This document shows positions 39,436 through 54,600 of a stretch of 64,000 bases of DNA, one piece after another. The stretch covers positions 62,001 to 126,000 of the forward strand of contig JAAEYW010000004.1 in assembly GCA_018223185.1 (NCBI GenBank), read 5' to 3'. The position numbers and the translations under genes were made by a program. The notes under the pieces are model-generated. The model had not been told where the DNA came from, did no database searches, and saw only the letters and a list, made by a program, of their open reading frames with translations. Every line of letters starts with the position of its first letter. Positions within the stretch are counted from its first letter, which is position 1. The DNA is from Oceanospirillales bacterium (GTDB lineage: Bacteria; Pseudomonadota; Gammaproteobacteria; Pseudomonadales; Balneatricaceae).

Positions 39436-39696
39436 CCTGACAGCTCTCTCTGCTGCTCGATACCGGCTGATTATTATCAATCCATGTCTGGCTATTTTTG
39501 ACGCGCGGCTGATGACGCTCCGTTACTGAAATCTTCTGCGTATCGGTTTCAGGGTAAGGTCACTGTGACATTGAGTGGTTTATGATAATCCAGAAGGATA
39601 GTCGCGTTTCTGCTGCAATAAGCCGGCTAGCCAGAACGTCAGAAAAAAATAGATAATCAATTGCTAAGAAACAGCGTTTCATTTTTACTACAATGA

Positions 39697-40818
<1,122 letters not shown>

Positions 40819-41105
40819 AAAGCATTATGCAATATTTATTGGTTATGGTTAGTTGTTAAGGCTTATGAATACTAAACATGAAAAATAATTTTTTCCAAGA
40901 ATGCCTTACAAGCCTGAATACTTCGTTGTCTATAATTGATTAACTCTACAGGCAATTGCATGGGATCGAATAAGACATAATATGCGCTAATGAATGATAA
41001 GTATTCTGGCGCAATTATCGTGCGCTAAAATTGTTCGGTGAAAGGAGATTATCTTACAGTGATCAAGCCTTAAAAAATCGACTTAAAAGCATAAAGAAGG
41101 CTCTC
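40819..41105. other. Non-coding core between inverted hairpin clusters
   Basis: About 290 AT-rich bases flanked by the two oppositely oriented hairpin clusters. I see no open frame of note, no RNA gene and no promoter I can defend. It resembles the core of a small non-autonomous element. Confidence 0.4.
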
Positions 41106-41107
41106 CT

Positions 41108-41166
41108 GGCAACGAGCAAGCGACGCAGTCGCGTTCTAGCCAGTCGCGCAGCGGCGGTCTAGCCAC
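41108..41166 (-). repeat. Hairpin repeat cluster, inverted arm
   Basis: On the minus strand it reads TGGCTAGACC, a hairpin (41143-41155, one G-T pair), TGGCTAGAAC, a perfect hairpin GCGAC-TGC-GTCGC (41120-41132), then TTGCTCGTTGCC. It is the same unit design as the cluster at 40.70-40.82 kb but inverted, so the TTGCTCGTTGC ends face each other. The stop codon of the alpha/beta hydrolase gene is part of it. Confidence 0.85.
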
Positions 41167-42013
41167 TGCTCTTCATCGTCAGAAATTCTAAAATCGCTGC
41201 TCTGTCCCGAATAAGGTGTCGGGCTTCCGGCTTGAAGATGACTCTGACGTCTGCGACATTGTTTTCCAGTCTGCTCTGGGTTGATTTGGCATCCAGTAGT
41301 ACATCTTTACCCGCTACGATTGCCAGCACCGGCGCGCTGATATTTTGCAAAGCCTGATCGCTGAAGATCGGAAGTTTCTCCATTCGGGGGGTAACGTGTT
41401 GTGTGATCAGGGAGAAGAACTCCCTGAACCTGAGGGTAGTGGGAGATGGGTTTTTCTCTTCAGGTCCGAAGATCATCTCACGCACTTTGCGTTTTCCCCA
41501 TTTACCTAACAGCATCAGTGGCAGGGCTTTAAGCAGAAACTTACGCTGCGGCCCGACACCGCCTGGCGCTAGCAGGGCAAGTTTCGTGATTTTTTCCGGC
41601 CGTCTGCTGGCGTAATCCAGCGCCAGCCAGCCCCCCAGCGATTCACCCACTACGGAGGGGTCAGAAAGCCCGGCCTCCTGCAAGACATCATCCAGCCACA
41701 GCGCGTAAGCATCTGAGTTCATCGGCAGGCGAGCCTGTGCGCTCAATCCCGGTTCGCCGATTATATCCACAGCGTAGATGCGAAAATGTTTTGACCACTC
41801 CTCAACATCCAGAAACCAGGCAGTGGCGTTCGCCATAGCGCCATGGATAAGCAGTAGCGGGGGGAGTGCTTTATCGCCACAGGTCAGCAGATGCGTTTCG
41901 CCGAACCGGGTTGTCAGTTTTAGCTGTTCAAAAGCAATCGGCCAGTCATTGATGAACGTTTGGTAGTATTCCTGAACGGCCTGTTGCCCTTCATCTGTTT
42001 TATATATAGTCAT
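41159..42013 (-). CDS. Alpha/beta hydrolase
   Basis: 284-residue alpha/beta hydrolase. LLLIHGAMANATAW is the oxyanion region, and the nucleophile elbow is GESLGG with its serine. A late aspartate (VAGKDVLLD) and histidine (EARHLIRDRAAIL) complete a plausible triad. Substrate is not predictable. It lies downstream of an SDR gene on the same strand, with a terminator between them. Its TAG stop falls in a hairpin repeat. Confidence 0.88.
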   Translation of the reverse strand: MTIYKTDEGQQAVQEYYQTFINDWPIAFEQLKLTTRFGETHLLTCGDKALPPLLLIHGAMANATAWFLDVEEWSKHFRIYAVDIIGEPGLSAQARLPMNSDAYALWLDDVLQEAGLSDPSVVGESLGGWLALDYASRRPEKITKLALLAPGGVGPQRKFLLKALPLMLLGKWGKRKVREMIFGPEEKNPSPTTLRFREFFSLITQHVTPRMEKLPIFSDQALQNISAPVLAIVAGKDVLLDAKSTQSRLENNVADVRVIFKPEARHLIRDRAAILEFLTMKSSG

Positions 42014-42141
42014 TTAACGTCCATGGGTTTTCTGGTGTCGATGTTTTCTACAGCTTACAACGTTATGGCGGGCAGGGTTACTCTGAATTGCCTGGGGCTC
42101 GGTGCAGGAAATTTTTTGTGGACAGGTCGGCAGAAAACACA

Positions 42142-42169
42142 AAAGCCAGCAGTGATGCTGGCTTTTTTT
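42142..42169 (-). terminator. Intrinsic terminator between the SDR and hydrolase genes
   Basis: AAAGCCAGCA (42142-42151) pairs perfectly with TGCTGGCTTT (42156-42165) around GTGA. T runs are available on both strands, longer on the plus strand. It lies 20 bases beyond the SDR stop. Confidence 0.85.
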
Positions 42170-42189
42170 GAGGCGGAATGCGTTAAGGA

Positions 42190-42951
42190 TCAGATCCGAA
42201 GCGCGCCGTCTACTTCGATGCAACGGCCATTTACATAGTCATTTTCCATGATGAAAGCGACAGTGTTAGCAATTTCCTGTGGCTTGCCCAGACGCTTGGC
42301 AGGAATACCTGAAGCGATCTTTTCCAGTGCTTCAGGTTTCATGCTCATAACCATCTCAGTGCCGATATAACCGGGAGCGATAGAGGCTGCACGGATACCG
42401 TAGCGTGCCAGTTCTTTCGCCCAGGTAACTGCCATCGCTTCTACGCCTGCTTTAGTGGCGGTGTAGTTGGTCTGACCCATGTTCCCGTGGCGTGAGATAG
42501 AGGAGATGTTGATGATGCAGCCGGGGTTGCCCAGTTCGATCATCTTGACAGCGGCTTCACGGCCACACAGGAAAGTACCGGTCAGGTTAACGTCCAGTAC
42601 CAGGTTCCAGTTGTCCAGACTCATTTTGCTGACAACTTCGCCATCTTTAACTTTGATGAACAGGCCGTCACGGGTGATACCTGCATTGTTTACCAGACCA
42701 TGCAGGGCGCCAAAATCGGACGCTACATCGTTGAACAGCTTAACAACAGAATCTTCATCAGAAATGTTGGCGATATAGCCCCGGGCTTCTACGCCGAACT
42801 CCATACACAGCCCAACCGTTTCATCCAGACCTTCCTGATCCAGGTCAGCCAGTGCCAGTTTTGCGCCTTTTTCTGCCAGTTCCAGTGCCATTGCACGACC
42901 CAGACCGCGGCCGCCGCCGGTAATAACGATTACTTTATCTTTCAGTTCCAT
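42190..42951 (-). CDS. Short-chain dehydrogenase/reductase, FabG/PhaB-like
   Basis: NAD(P)-dependent SDR of 253 residues. The cofactor motif TGGGRGLG is at residues 11-18, NNAG is in the middle, and the catalytic Ser is followed by YTATKAG (Tyr-x3-Lys). SIAPGYIGTEMV follows. The sequence fits 3-ketoacyl reductases such as FabG or acetoacetyl-CoA reductase. No other fatty-acid or PHA gene is adjacent, so the pathway is open. Confidence 0.88.
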   Translation of the reverse strand: MELKDKVIVITGGGRGLGRAMALELAEKGAKLALADLDQEGLDETVGLCMEFGVEARGYIANISDEDSVVKLFNDVASDFGALHGLVNNAGITRDGLFIKVKDGEVVSKMSLDNWNLVLDVNLTGTFLCGREAAVKMIELGNPGCIINISSISRHGNMGQTNYTATKAGVEAMAVTWAKELARYGIRAASIAPGYIGTEMVMSMKPEALEKIASGIPAKRLGKPQEIANTVAFIMENDYVNGRCIEVDGALRI

Positions 42952-43373
42952 CAGTTTTACTACCTTATCTTCTATATTTTATTTTCTTTTTATAATAGCT
43001 GTTTTTGTGCATTGCAAAATGCTTAGCATAAGAACTTATAACGCTTCTGCAAAAAAGTCTACTGCCCAAAAGGGTTATTGTTTAAAGTTCATAAGAAACA
43101 ATGGCTTATATTGTCAATTCTTTGTCCTTTTTTGATTAAGTGTATGATTGTAAAGAATTAATTTGTGCGGATGTTGTCAGTTTTTTTTATAGTTATTTAG
43201 TCGTAATGCTGCGAATGCGAGTTGCTGCTGTGGGGTTGAAAAAAATGAAAGAGTCCCTAACTATATTGAATATTCAGTGTTTTTTAATCTGGCTCCCTGA
43301 ATGGTAAAAATGAGAGGGGAGTTGCTTTTTTGAGCTGTGCGGACGTGGTTGTCTGACTCGGAACGGGAACTTT
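42952..43373. other. Intergenic region between SDR and fxsA
   Basis: About 420 AT-rich bases that hold the divergent promoters of the SDR and fxsA genes. The only structure I can point to is GCATTGCAAAATGC (43009-43022), an inverted repeat 58 bases upstream of the SDR start codon that could be a regulator site. No coding frame of note was seen. Confidence 0.45.
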
Positions 43374-43856
43374 ATGCGTTTTCTTTTAGTGTTATTTATT
43401 ATCATTCCGGTGATTGAAATCACCATACTGATCAATGTGGGCCAGGCGATTGGCGCCTGGTATACCGTCGGGCTGGTTCTTTTGTCAGCTTTTATCGGGG
43501 TAAATATGCTGCGCTATCAGGGATTATCTACACTGGCCCGGGCTCAGCAACGGATGAATGCAGGGCAGATCCCCGGAAATGAAATGGTTGAGGGAATCGT
43601 GCTTGCAGTCGGTGGCGCGCTTCTGTTAACACCGGGCTTTGTTACTGACGTCATTGGCTTTCTCTGTCTTATACCCTATACCCGTAAAGCGCTTGCCCGA
43701 CATGTTATGAGCCGTTTTACAGTGGTGGCTATGTCCCATCGGCAAAGCGGTGTTGATCCGGAGGATTCAATCCATCATCGACAGCACCCCCCTCGTCCCC
43801 GGGATACCGACCGTAATGGCGATATCATCGACGGTGATTTTCGCCGCGAAGATTAA
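43374..43856 (+). CDS. fxsA: FxsA family membrane protein
   Basis: 160-residue cytoplasmic-membrane protein. E. coli FxsA (overproduced) relieves exclusion of phage T7 by F plasmid, and its native role is unknown. It has three to four hydrophobic segments in the family order: PVIEITILINVGQAIGAWYTV, an IGVNMLRYQG loop, and GGALLLTPGFVTDVIGFLCLIP. A basic/polar tail follows. It lies directly upstream of groES, the usual position. Confidence 0.9.
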   Translation: MRFLLVLFIIIPVIEITILINVGQAIGAWYTVGLVLLSAFIGVNMLRYQGLSTLARAQQRMNAGQIPGNEMVEGIVLAVGGALLLTPGFVTDVIGFLCLIPYTRKALARHVMSRFTVVAMSHRQSGVDPEDSIHHRQHPPRPRDTDRNGDIIDGDFRRED

Positions 43857-43875
43857 AAAATATTTTTGCGCGGGT

Positions 43876-43903
43876 GTTGAAATGTTTTTTGCTGCCCCCA
43901 TTT
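43876..43903 (+). promoter_or_regulatory. Heat-shock (sigma-32) promoter of groESL
   Basis: GTTGAAA (43876-43882) and CCCCATTT (43896-43903) are separated by 13 bases. This matches the sigma-32 consensus (CTTGAAA, 11-16 bases, CCCCATNT) at nearly every position. It lies about 100 bases before the groES start. No CIRCE element was seen. Confidence 0.85.
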
Positions 43904-43999
43904 AGTGTGTCATCCAAGGATTTGTAGCCACTTCAGGGTGACTGCACTTTATAAAACAAAACTGACTTTTTTTGATCAACGGATCAGGAGAGAGATTCA

Positions 44000-44293
44000 A
44001 TGAAAATTCGTCCGCTTCACGACCGTGTCGTTGTTCGCCGTAAAGAAGAAGAAGCCGCTACTGCCAGTGGTATTTTGCTGCCAGGTTCTGCTGCTGAAAA
44101 GCCTAACCAGGGTGAAGTTCTTGCTGTAGGTACTGGTCGTATTACCAGCACCGGTGAAGTTCTGGCTCTGTCTGTTAAGGTTGGCGACACTGTACTGTTT
44201 GGTCAATATGCCGGTTCTAACACGATTAAAATCGATGGTGAAGAGCTGCTGATCATGAACGAAAGCGATATTTACGGTGTGCTTGAGAGCTGA
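44000..44293 (+). CDS. groS: Co-chaperonin GroES
   Basis: 97-residue lid of the GroEL folding chamber. It starts [18 protein letters not shown], has a mobile-loop region ([21 protein letters not shown]) and ends with [22 protein letters not shown] precedes the ATG. It forms an operon with groEL 58 bases downstream, under the sigma-32 promoter. Confidence 0.98.
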   Translation: MKIRPLHDRVVVRRKEEEAATASGILLPGSAAEKPNQGEVLAVGTGRITSTGEVLALSVKVGDTVLFGQYAGSNTIKIDGEELLIMNESDIYGVLES

Positions 44294-44324
44294 ATAAGAC
44301 TCTCTGGTAAGAATTTCTGATTGA

Positions 44325-45998
<1,674 letters not shown>

Positions 45999-46031
45999 AA
46001 CGTCCCGACTTAATTCCACTAAGTCCGAGGA

Positions 46032-46065
46032 AAGCCCGCAAGCCTAGTGTTTGCGGGCTTTTTTA
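46032..46065 (+). terminator. Intrinsic terminator after groEL
   Basis: AAGCCCGCAA (46032-46041) pairs with TTGCGGGCTT (46051-46060), followed by a T run. It marks the end of the core-genome stretch. Confidence 0.93.
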
Positions 46066-46215
46066 TTGATTTGTAGTTGCAGGTTGTTCCATTAATTTTC
46101 ATTAAATCGCAGGTTTAATGAGGGGTGTCGGTTGCTGGATGGATCATAGGAGAGGTTGTTTTTTTATAATGATTCTCCTTGTTATACTTCTGTTTGTGCT
46201 CTGGAAGAGGGGGTT

Positions 46216-46389
46216 ATGGCATTAACAGCAATGGAAGTGAAACGTCTCACTTGTCCTGAAGGAAATAAGTAAATCAAGAAGATTGACCGTAATTGCTTGT
46301 ATTTATTAGTAAAAAATAATGGATCAAAGCTGTGGTGTCTACGTTATCGTTTCAATAATAAGTATCAGGAATTAGCTCTGGGAATCTGA
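46216..46389 (+). pseudogene. Truncated tyrosine recombinase (integrase) N-terminus
   Basis: The frame starts MALTAMEVKRLTCPEGNK, hits TAA at codon 19, then continues in frame with DRNCLYLLVKNNGSKLWCLRYRF and QELALGI before TGA at 46387. This is the N-terminal arm-binding domain (DUF4102 type) of a phage/island integrase. The catalytic domain is missing. A good GAGGGGG lies before the ATG. It marks a former integration event after groEL. Confidence 0.8.
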
Positions 46390-46510
46390 GATTAGGAGTC
46401 CGCGTTTTGCTTAATTCGCTGATTCAAGCAGAAATGATCAAAATTCAGCCAAACAGTTCTCTAATATCACCGTCTGAATAATGATTTCCCTGAAAGCAGA
46501 CGGACTTACC

Positions 46511-47476
46511 CTACGCTCTCGGCATTTGATCGACTCGAGCAATGTTGGCTAGTGTGAATAGCATCGCTAATTTGCTATCGTTTTTCATCAAGCCGAGATA
46601 ACGTGCTTTCATAAACCAAACTGGCACTCAATGATCCGAAAAGGGTGCTCAACTTTGGCTCCGACGCTAACCTTCAGGATATTCAGTTCGAATTTTTAGC
46701 TTATTGATTCCAGAGCGTTTCTTGAACTCGCGAATCTTTTCAGGCTGCTCTGCAATGTACCAATCAGCTTCAACCTGCGACAGCTCTGAACGCTTTTTTG
46801 CGCTTCTGTATCCCGCATCAGCAAAAATAAAACCCTCGTCTCCGTTCCAGAGGTTACCCGCTTGATTGAGGTCATGTTCATTCTCAGCAGTTGTAGTGAA
46901 ACTGTGTGTGATTCCAGTACGGGCATCGGCACCGATATGCGCCTTCATGCCAAAATGCCACGCGTTGCCTTTTTTCGTTTAATGCATCTCAGGATCACGC
47001 TCACCTGTGTTGTTCTTCGTTGAGGTCGGTGCTTCAATGATCGTCGCATCAACCAGCGTTCCTTTCTCTAGAAGAACTCCTGCTTCAGTCAGCTACGGAT
47101 TCACTTCATCGAATAGTTTTCGAGCTAAACCTTTTCGTTCCAGCAGATGACGGAAGTTCATGATGGTTGTGCGGTCAGGAATGGCTTTATCCAGAGATAA
47201 ACCAGCAAATAGAGGCATGGAAGCAATTTCGTATAACGCATCTTCCATTGCAGGATCACTCAGGCTGTACCAGTTCTGCATGCAGTGAGTACGTAGCATC
47301 AAATAGAGTGGGTATGGGCGGTGGCCATTCCCCGCTTTGGGATAATGCGGTGAAATAATCTTCTTCAAACGCTTCAAGGGTATGAGTTTATCCATGCGCC
47401 CGAGAAGGATCTCTTTACGGGTTTTTCTGCGCTTCTGACTGAACTCTCTGTCGGCAAAAGTGAGCTGGTGATCCAT
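46511..47476 (-). pseudogene. IS5-family transposase, inactivated
   Basis: In one minus-strand frame the start gives [20 protein letters not shown] and [21 protein letters not shown], the IS5-family N-terminus. It continues with [40 protein letters not shown] and [13 protein letters not shown], carrying the DDE core. In-frame stops occur after FDEVNP (47093) and before [10 protein letters not shown] further stop and frameshift near 46667 precede [19 protein letters not shown]. The element is therefore dead. I could not define its terminal inverted repeats. Confidence 0.85.
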
Positions 47477-47744
47477 GACTTATCTCTGAGAAGGTTGCAT
47501 CGCAGATTGTCTCTAGAGGGGATGCTTATTCGCAGCTTCCCTTGATGCCTCCCGATTCTTGTAAAGCCAGTTCCAGGAGTAGCTTCAAGCACTCTGCCAA
47601 TGTCACTGAAGCCTGTACCTTGTTTCCAGGATCAGATCTTTCTCGCCCTGCGTAAAAGTTCGCTTTGCTCTTTTTATCAAAAGTACTCATGCAAATCAGT
47701 ATCTTAGTTGAACTGTTGTAATGACCCATTGAATCTACAATGGC

Positions 47745-48485
<741 letters not shown>

Positions 48486-48691
48486 GAATGAAGTTGAAAA
48501 GGTGTGGCATAAATGTCATAAGTGAAATAGAATCCTTAGTGCGGTTTTTAAAAATTCCTGAGTTTTGTAGTGATTTTTTGTTTAAAAATTTGGGATTTGT
48601 TATTTAAATTCAAAAGTTTAGGTTTATGGCTGCCTGCTGCTTTTTGGATGATCGACAGTAACTGCTTGTATTAATACATGGGACTAAGCAC
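48486..48691. other. Upstream region of the giant adhesin gene
   Basis: About 200 AT-rich bases between the IS3 remnant and the adhesin start. It presumably holds the adhesin promoter, which I cannot place with confidence. A 23-base stretch (48650-48672) matches 46281-46303 in the integrase remnant at 20 of 23 positions. Confidence 0.45.
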
Positions 48692-51600
48692 ATGAACAAA
48701 GTTTACCGAGTGATTTGGAATGCGTCCAAAGGTGTGTGGCAGGCTGTCGGTGAGATAGGTTCAAATAAGGGTAAATCCAGATGCCGGGGCATAGGGGCTA
48801 TCTCTTTAGCGACGATCCCCTCGATTGCAGGCAGTTTATTGCTGATTAGTCCCATGGTGTTGGCGGGTGCGTTACCGTCGGGCGGTCAAGTGGCGTCCGG
48901 TTCGGCTGAAATTAGTGTGTCAGGTAATAAGTTACAAGTACTTCAGTCATCGAATAAAGTGGTCATTGATTGGCAGTCCTTTTCCATAGGTGAAGGTAAC
49001 GAAGTCGAATTTTCGCAGTCATCTTCGCAAGCAGCCGCGTTAAACCGGGTGACCGGTTCTCAAGTGTCGGACATTCGCGGGTCTCTTAAAGCGAATGGTC
49101 AAGTTTTTCTGATCAACCCCAATGGTGTTTTGTTTAGTGCTACCTCAGAGGTCAATGTTGGTGCGTTGGTCGCATCGACGTTGGATATCTCGAATGAAGA
49201 CTTTATTAATGGTGATTACAGCTTCGAAGGCGCCGGTACGGGCACCGTAATCAACCGCGGTAATATTCGCAGCGCAGAGGGTGGCTTTGTCGCTATGATT
49301 GCCGCCAGTGTGGTCAATGAAGGCAGTATCGATGCGTTCGGGGGTACCATCGCAATGGCCGCGGGTAAGCGGATTGTATTGGATATGGGCGGTCCGGTTA
49401 AAGTCTCTGTCGAAGAAGGCGCGCTGGATGCTTATGTAGAACAAGGCGGTGCCGTGCGTGTAGGAGGTGGCATAGTGCTACTTACCGCTAAAACCGCCGG
49501 TGAACTTTCCTCGAGTGTGATCAATCATACCGGTATTACCGAAGCGCAAACGCTTCAAACGGGTGAAAATGGACGTATTGTCTTAGCGGGTGACGGAGAG
49601 GTATCGATTACAGGTACATTGGATGCCACATCTGCAGAGGGTAAAGGTGGTGAAATTCAGGTCACCGGTGCTGAAATTACGTTATTAGAAGGTGCTCTGC
49701 TTGACGCATCCGGTCGAGATGGCGGTGGTCAGATCTTGGTGGGAGGGGATTATCAGGGTAAAAACGCTGAAGTGCCTAATGCCATTCGCACTTATGTAAA
49801 CGAAGGTGCTCGTATCGTGGCGGATGCAACGGGTAACGGTGATGGCGGTAAAATAGTTGTCTGGGCCGACGAGCACACTGAGTTTTCGGGTCACATTTCT
49901 GCTAAAGGTGGCGCACAAGGGGGCGACGGCGGCTTTGTTGAAGTGTCGGGGAAGCAGACCTTAGATTTTCAGGGCACCGTCGACTTAACTGCAGCGCATG
50001 GCACCACCGGAACATTGTTGCTGGATCCAACTAACCTGACTATCTCAGCAGGCTCTGACAGTAATGTGACGGGCTCTTCTCCTTATATGCCTGCTACGGC
50101 TACGGGTTCTGTCATAAATGTGTCTACCCTTGCTGCAGCCTTAGAAAATGCGAATGTTACGGTTACTACGAATAGTGGTTTTGACGCGGGTGAAGCTGGC
50201 AATATTACAGTTGCCAACAGTATCGGCTGGTTTAGCGATAGCACATTGACACTGGATGCTGCCGGCGCTATTACCATCAACGATGACGTGAATATTCAGA
50301 CCTTTGATGGCTCGCTGGTGTTAACCGCGGGTAGTGATATTACTCAGATTCACGCTACGGGCGGTAAATTCTTAATTGGTGGTACTACCACAGCGATATC
50401 CGGCGGGAATATAACGCTTACATCCACTGCCAATCAGTTAATTGGAACCGTTGTAGCAACAGCAAATACTGGTGCAATAGCCATTACGAACTCGCGTTCT
50501 CTTGTCTTAGGGGATGTCAGCGCCAGTGGTCTGGTCGCGTTGAAAACCGTAGATAATGCGGGTTCGATAACGGTTAATGGTGCTTTTTCTGCAGGTGAAT
50601 TGAATGCTGCTGCGCATACGGCTGGGGGCATCTCGATTGCTGATGTTAATGGCGATCTGACGGTTAGCCTGCTCGAGGCTGGCGGTGCTATTACGTTGGG
50701 TAATGCGGCTAGCGGGACATTGACGTTTACCCATGGCAGTGATGGCAGCAATGTCATTGTGGGTAACGATGCGGCAGACGGCCAGGCCAGTGGTGTTGTA
50801 ACAATTATCGGACACAGTCTGGTCTTTAATGACGGTGTTCGTACCAAGGGTGGAACGGTTAATCTGGAATCGATAACCGGGTCGATAATGACGGCCTCTG
50901 ATGCGGACATTGTAACGACCGCTGATATTGATACAGGCACCGCATCTGGATTGATTAATATCACTGCGGCTAACGGCATGACGCTGCAAAATATCACCAC
51001 CACCGGTGCCGATAACCAATTGGGTGTAGGTAGTAACGCGGCAGCTGTTACCTTAACAGCCACTACCGGTGATATTGCGGTGGGTGCTATTACCACCACC
51101 GGTGGAGATGCAGTCGCTAATGTCGCCTATCCCAACCGTAGTGGCGGTAATGCCGGCAGTATTCTTATTGAAGCCACCACCGGTGTGATGTCACTTAATG
51201 GTGATTTGAATGCGGCAGGCGGTGGTTATTATGGTTTCTCAACCCAGGGGCTGGGTGGTTATATCCACTTGAAAACACCCGCGATATTAACGGCTAATCG
51301 AGTGATCTCATCGGGCGCTACCTCGGGCTATATTGATATTGATTCAACCATTAATTCCGGTGGTGCCGCATACAGTCTTAATGTTGTGGCGGGTACGGGC
51401 CATGTGACTCTTGATGGTGTGATAGGGGGAACGTCACCGCTGGCAAGCTTAACGGTGAGTGGTGCTCAAATTGATGTAGAAAAGAATGTCACTACGAATG
51501 AAGCTGCGGGTGTTGATCTTACCGCAGGTACTGTTCGATTAGGGGATCAGGATCTTGAGAATGGTAGTGGCGGTGGCGCGATTACCATTAATACACTGGC

Positions 51601-54600
51601 TGGTAATGGTGTTGTCGATATTAATGCAATTAACACTTACCTTGACGATGATGTGATATTTACCCGCGGTAGTGGTGAAATTAATGTTTCCAACCATCTC
51701 TACAGTAATACTAGCGAACGTAATGATTTAACTTTTAACGGTGCTGAAGGCGGGGCGGTAGTAGTAGGCGGTTTTCTGGGGGGCACGTCAGCCACGTCGG
51801 ACACCAAACTTGGCGATATCCTGTTCGAAACTGTCACTGATATTACCATAGGGCAGAGCGTCTCAGCAGCTAGTCTGATTTCTCTGAACGGAACGGGGCG
51901 TATTAATTTAGGGCAGAACAGCAGTTACAGCCACTATTATGATGCAGTTGGCGGGCTGCAGTTGGCCACGACAGGAACAAACAATGTTTTTGGTGGGGAT
52001 GAGAACTTTTATTTCTACGGTGATGTCACTAACAGCAACGCAACGGCCCCTATATCAGTCAGTACGCCTAATGGAAATATTAGTTTCTACTATGATGCAG
52101 ACCTTGTTACAGCGGGTGGCGATGTAATCCTCAAGGCAGGTAACGGGGCGCTTGCTCTGGGCAGTTCTACTGACATAACCACTAACAATGGTTTGCTATC
52201 CCTCACGGGAATCGGTGTTTCGCAGTCCGCTACCAATAGTGTGCTAAATGCGGGTAGCGGTAAAATTCGTATTGACGGGGGAGGTGCCGCGGTTTCTCTT
52301 TATGGCCGTTTGATTACAACGGATGATGATTCACTTGGCACACCCTCAATCTTAGTGAGTAATGCAACAGGCGCTAATTTCCGCTCGGTAGAGACTCAAA
52401 CCGGTACCTTTCAGGTAGGTCTGATAGCAGGTGATGCTAATCTAGCGGCCGAGCAAACCGTAGGAGGTGCGGAAAATCTAACGCTCACGACAGAAGAAAT
52501 TCGGCTGGGCGTGGCTCAGGAAGTCACAATCACCAGTGCAGGTGATGATAGCGCTAGTGGTGCAAATGTAACCTTTACTGTCACAGGTACAGCTGCGAAT
52601 GGCGACCCATTAGTGGAGCTTATCGTGGGCGGTAACGCCGCCGCAGTAACGACCACCGGCCTGTTTAAAACCATTACCAGTATCGCCAGCAATAAAGCCA
52701 CTACTAGCACTGTGAGTGTTGGTTTAGCTGCGGATGACGCTATTTCGGGATCATTGACTCAGTATCCCAACAACAGTTATTCCGATAGTCAAATTGACAT
52801 TAAAACGCTGTCAGCCGCCACCAAGGGGGCGATTAGTATTACCAGTACTGAAAATATCATCGATGAGCTGGGTGATTTCTCGGTGGGCAGTACTTTGACA
52901 GTGCAGGCGAGTGGTCGTTTATCAGGTATGGCGTTAACCGGCGATGTGGCGGCAACAAGTGTCACGATTAAGACTGGTGTCGGTGCTTTGGCGCTGGGGG
53001 GACGTGATATTGCTGCAACGAGTGGCAATATTATACTTCAGGGCCGTGGTGTGACCCAGGAGGCGGATTCAACTGTTTCTGCTACGGGTACGGTGACTGT
53101 TTATGGTAGTGACTATGCTAGCCAGTCGATCCGTGGTGACGTGGTGATGGCGGGTCATATTATTGCTGGTAGTACTGCAAGCAATGCGGTGACGATTGCC
53201 GATGCGAATGCAATAACAACGCCTTCTATTACCACGGGCAGTGTTGGTTCGCGCGGGGGGTTGCGTTTAGGTACCCATGACCATAACGGTAGTACATATC
53301 GACGTGCCTATGGTGCTATTGATCAAACAGCTGGTTCGCTATTAACCATTGGTGCGTTGGATATTAGGCAGAACAGTTCTGCGGGTGCGATCGATCTTTC
53401 GTTGGTGACTAACGAAATTCAATCGGTCACGTATGTTGAACGCGGTGGCGCCATTACGCTTTACGACAAAGATACTGAAGCCAATGGTCTTAGCTTGTCG
53501 AATATTTATGACGGAAGTTTTGGCAATCTTCTGAAGGCGACAACTGAAGGTGCGATGACGCTATCAGGAACCAATCGTGGTAAGGGTATGGAGCTGACTG
53601 CAGGTGCAGGAGGTTTTATCGGCAGTGGCAGTATTGAAGGTCATCAGGGCGGCGCAGGTTTGGTGAAAATTACCACCACAGGTGCGTTGGCTCTAACAAG
53701 CGGTACTCTTTATGCTAAGGGCGTGCAGTTAACGTCTGGTGCTTTGGGTATTACCAGTAATACTGATATTCAGGCGCATCACTCTGGTGGAGGTGACCTG
53801 ATTCTCGATGCCGGTGGCGGTGACATCACTCTGACGCAGCGTTTATACAATAGGAATACTGGTACAGATATTGTGCTGCAAAATGCCAATGATGTTCAGT
53901 TGCAACGCGTAGAACTCAACGATGGGAAGTTAATACTTGGTGGGGCACTGACAGGGCCGGGAACGGCATTGACAGGTAATGTGACGCAAACCAGTTATAT
54001 TACAGCTTATAGTGACACCATTAATATGGTCGGTGAGGTGGCAGGTGCCGTTACGTTGAATAGCACCAACCAGATTTATCGAATGGGTGATTTTACAACC
54101 GGTGATTATTTTACCTTCTCGAATCAGGATCGCACACTAACCTTGGATGGTGCGATTGAGTCAACCGATGGTAACGTAAGTATTAGTAATCGTCGTTCAT
54201 TGACGGTTAGTAGTGCAGCGACAGTAGATGCAACTGCTGAAAATAAAGGTGTTACTTTAACGGCCAGTAGTAATGAATGGAATTATACGGCGAATATCTT
54301 AGGTGCAATAACGGCCGGTACGGGGGGGCTTAATCTATCGTCGACCTACGGTTATGTTTCAACCAGTGGCGCGGGTACGTTAACCTCGAAAGGCGCGGTT
54401 AATATCTCATCGGCGCCAAGTGCTACCACTCAAAGTACAAACTATTACACGAGTATTGACGCAGCTGTTTCAGCGGGTGAAGGCGGTAGCGACAATATTA
54501 CGATTAATTCCTACGGTACGTTCACTAATGGCACTAATGGTTCGCTTACCGCCACCGGCGGGGTCGTTATCAAGACAGATTGGAATGGCACGCAAGAACG

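Noticed and set aside
47526-47729. Minus-strand frame between the two IS remnants, beginning MSTFDKKSKANFYAG
   Set aside because: It may be a further scrap of a transposase gene after a frameshift, but I could not match it to a family, so it is not listed as a gene.
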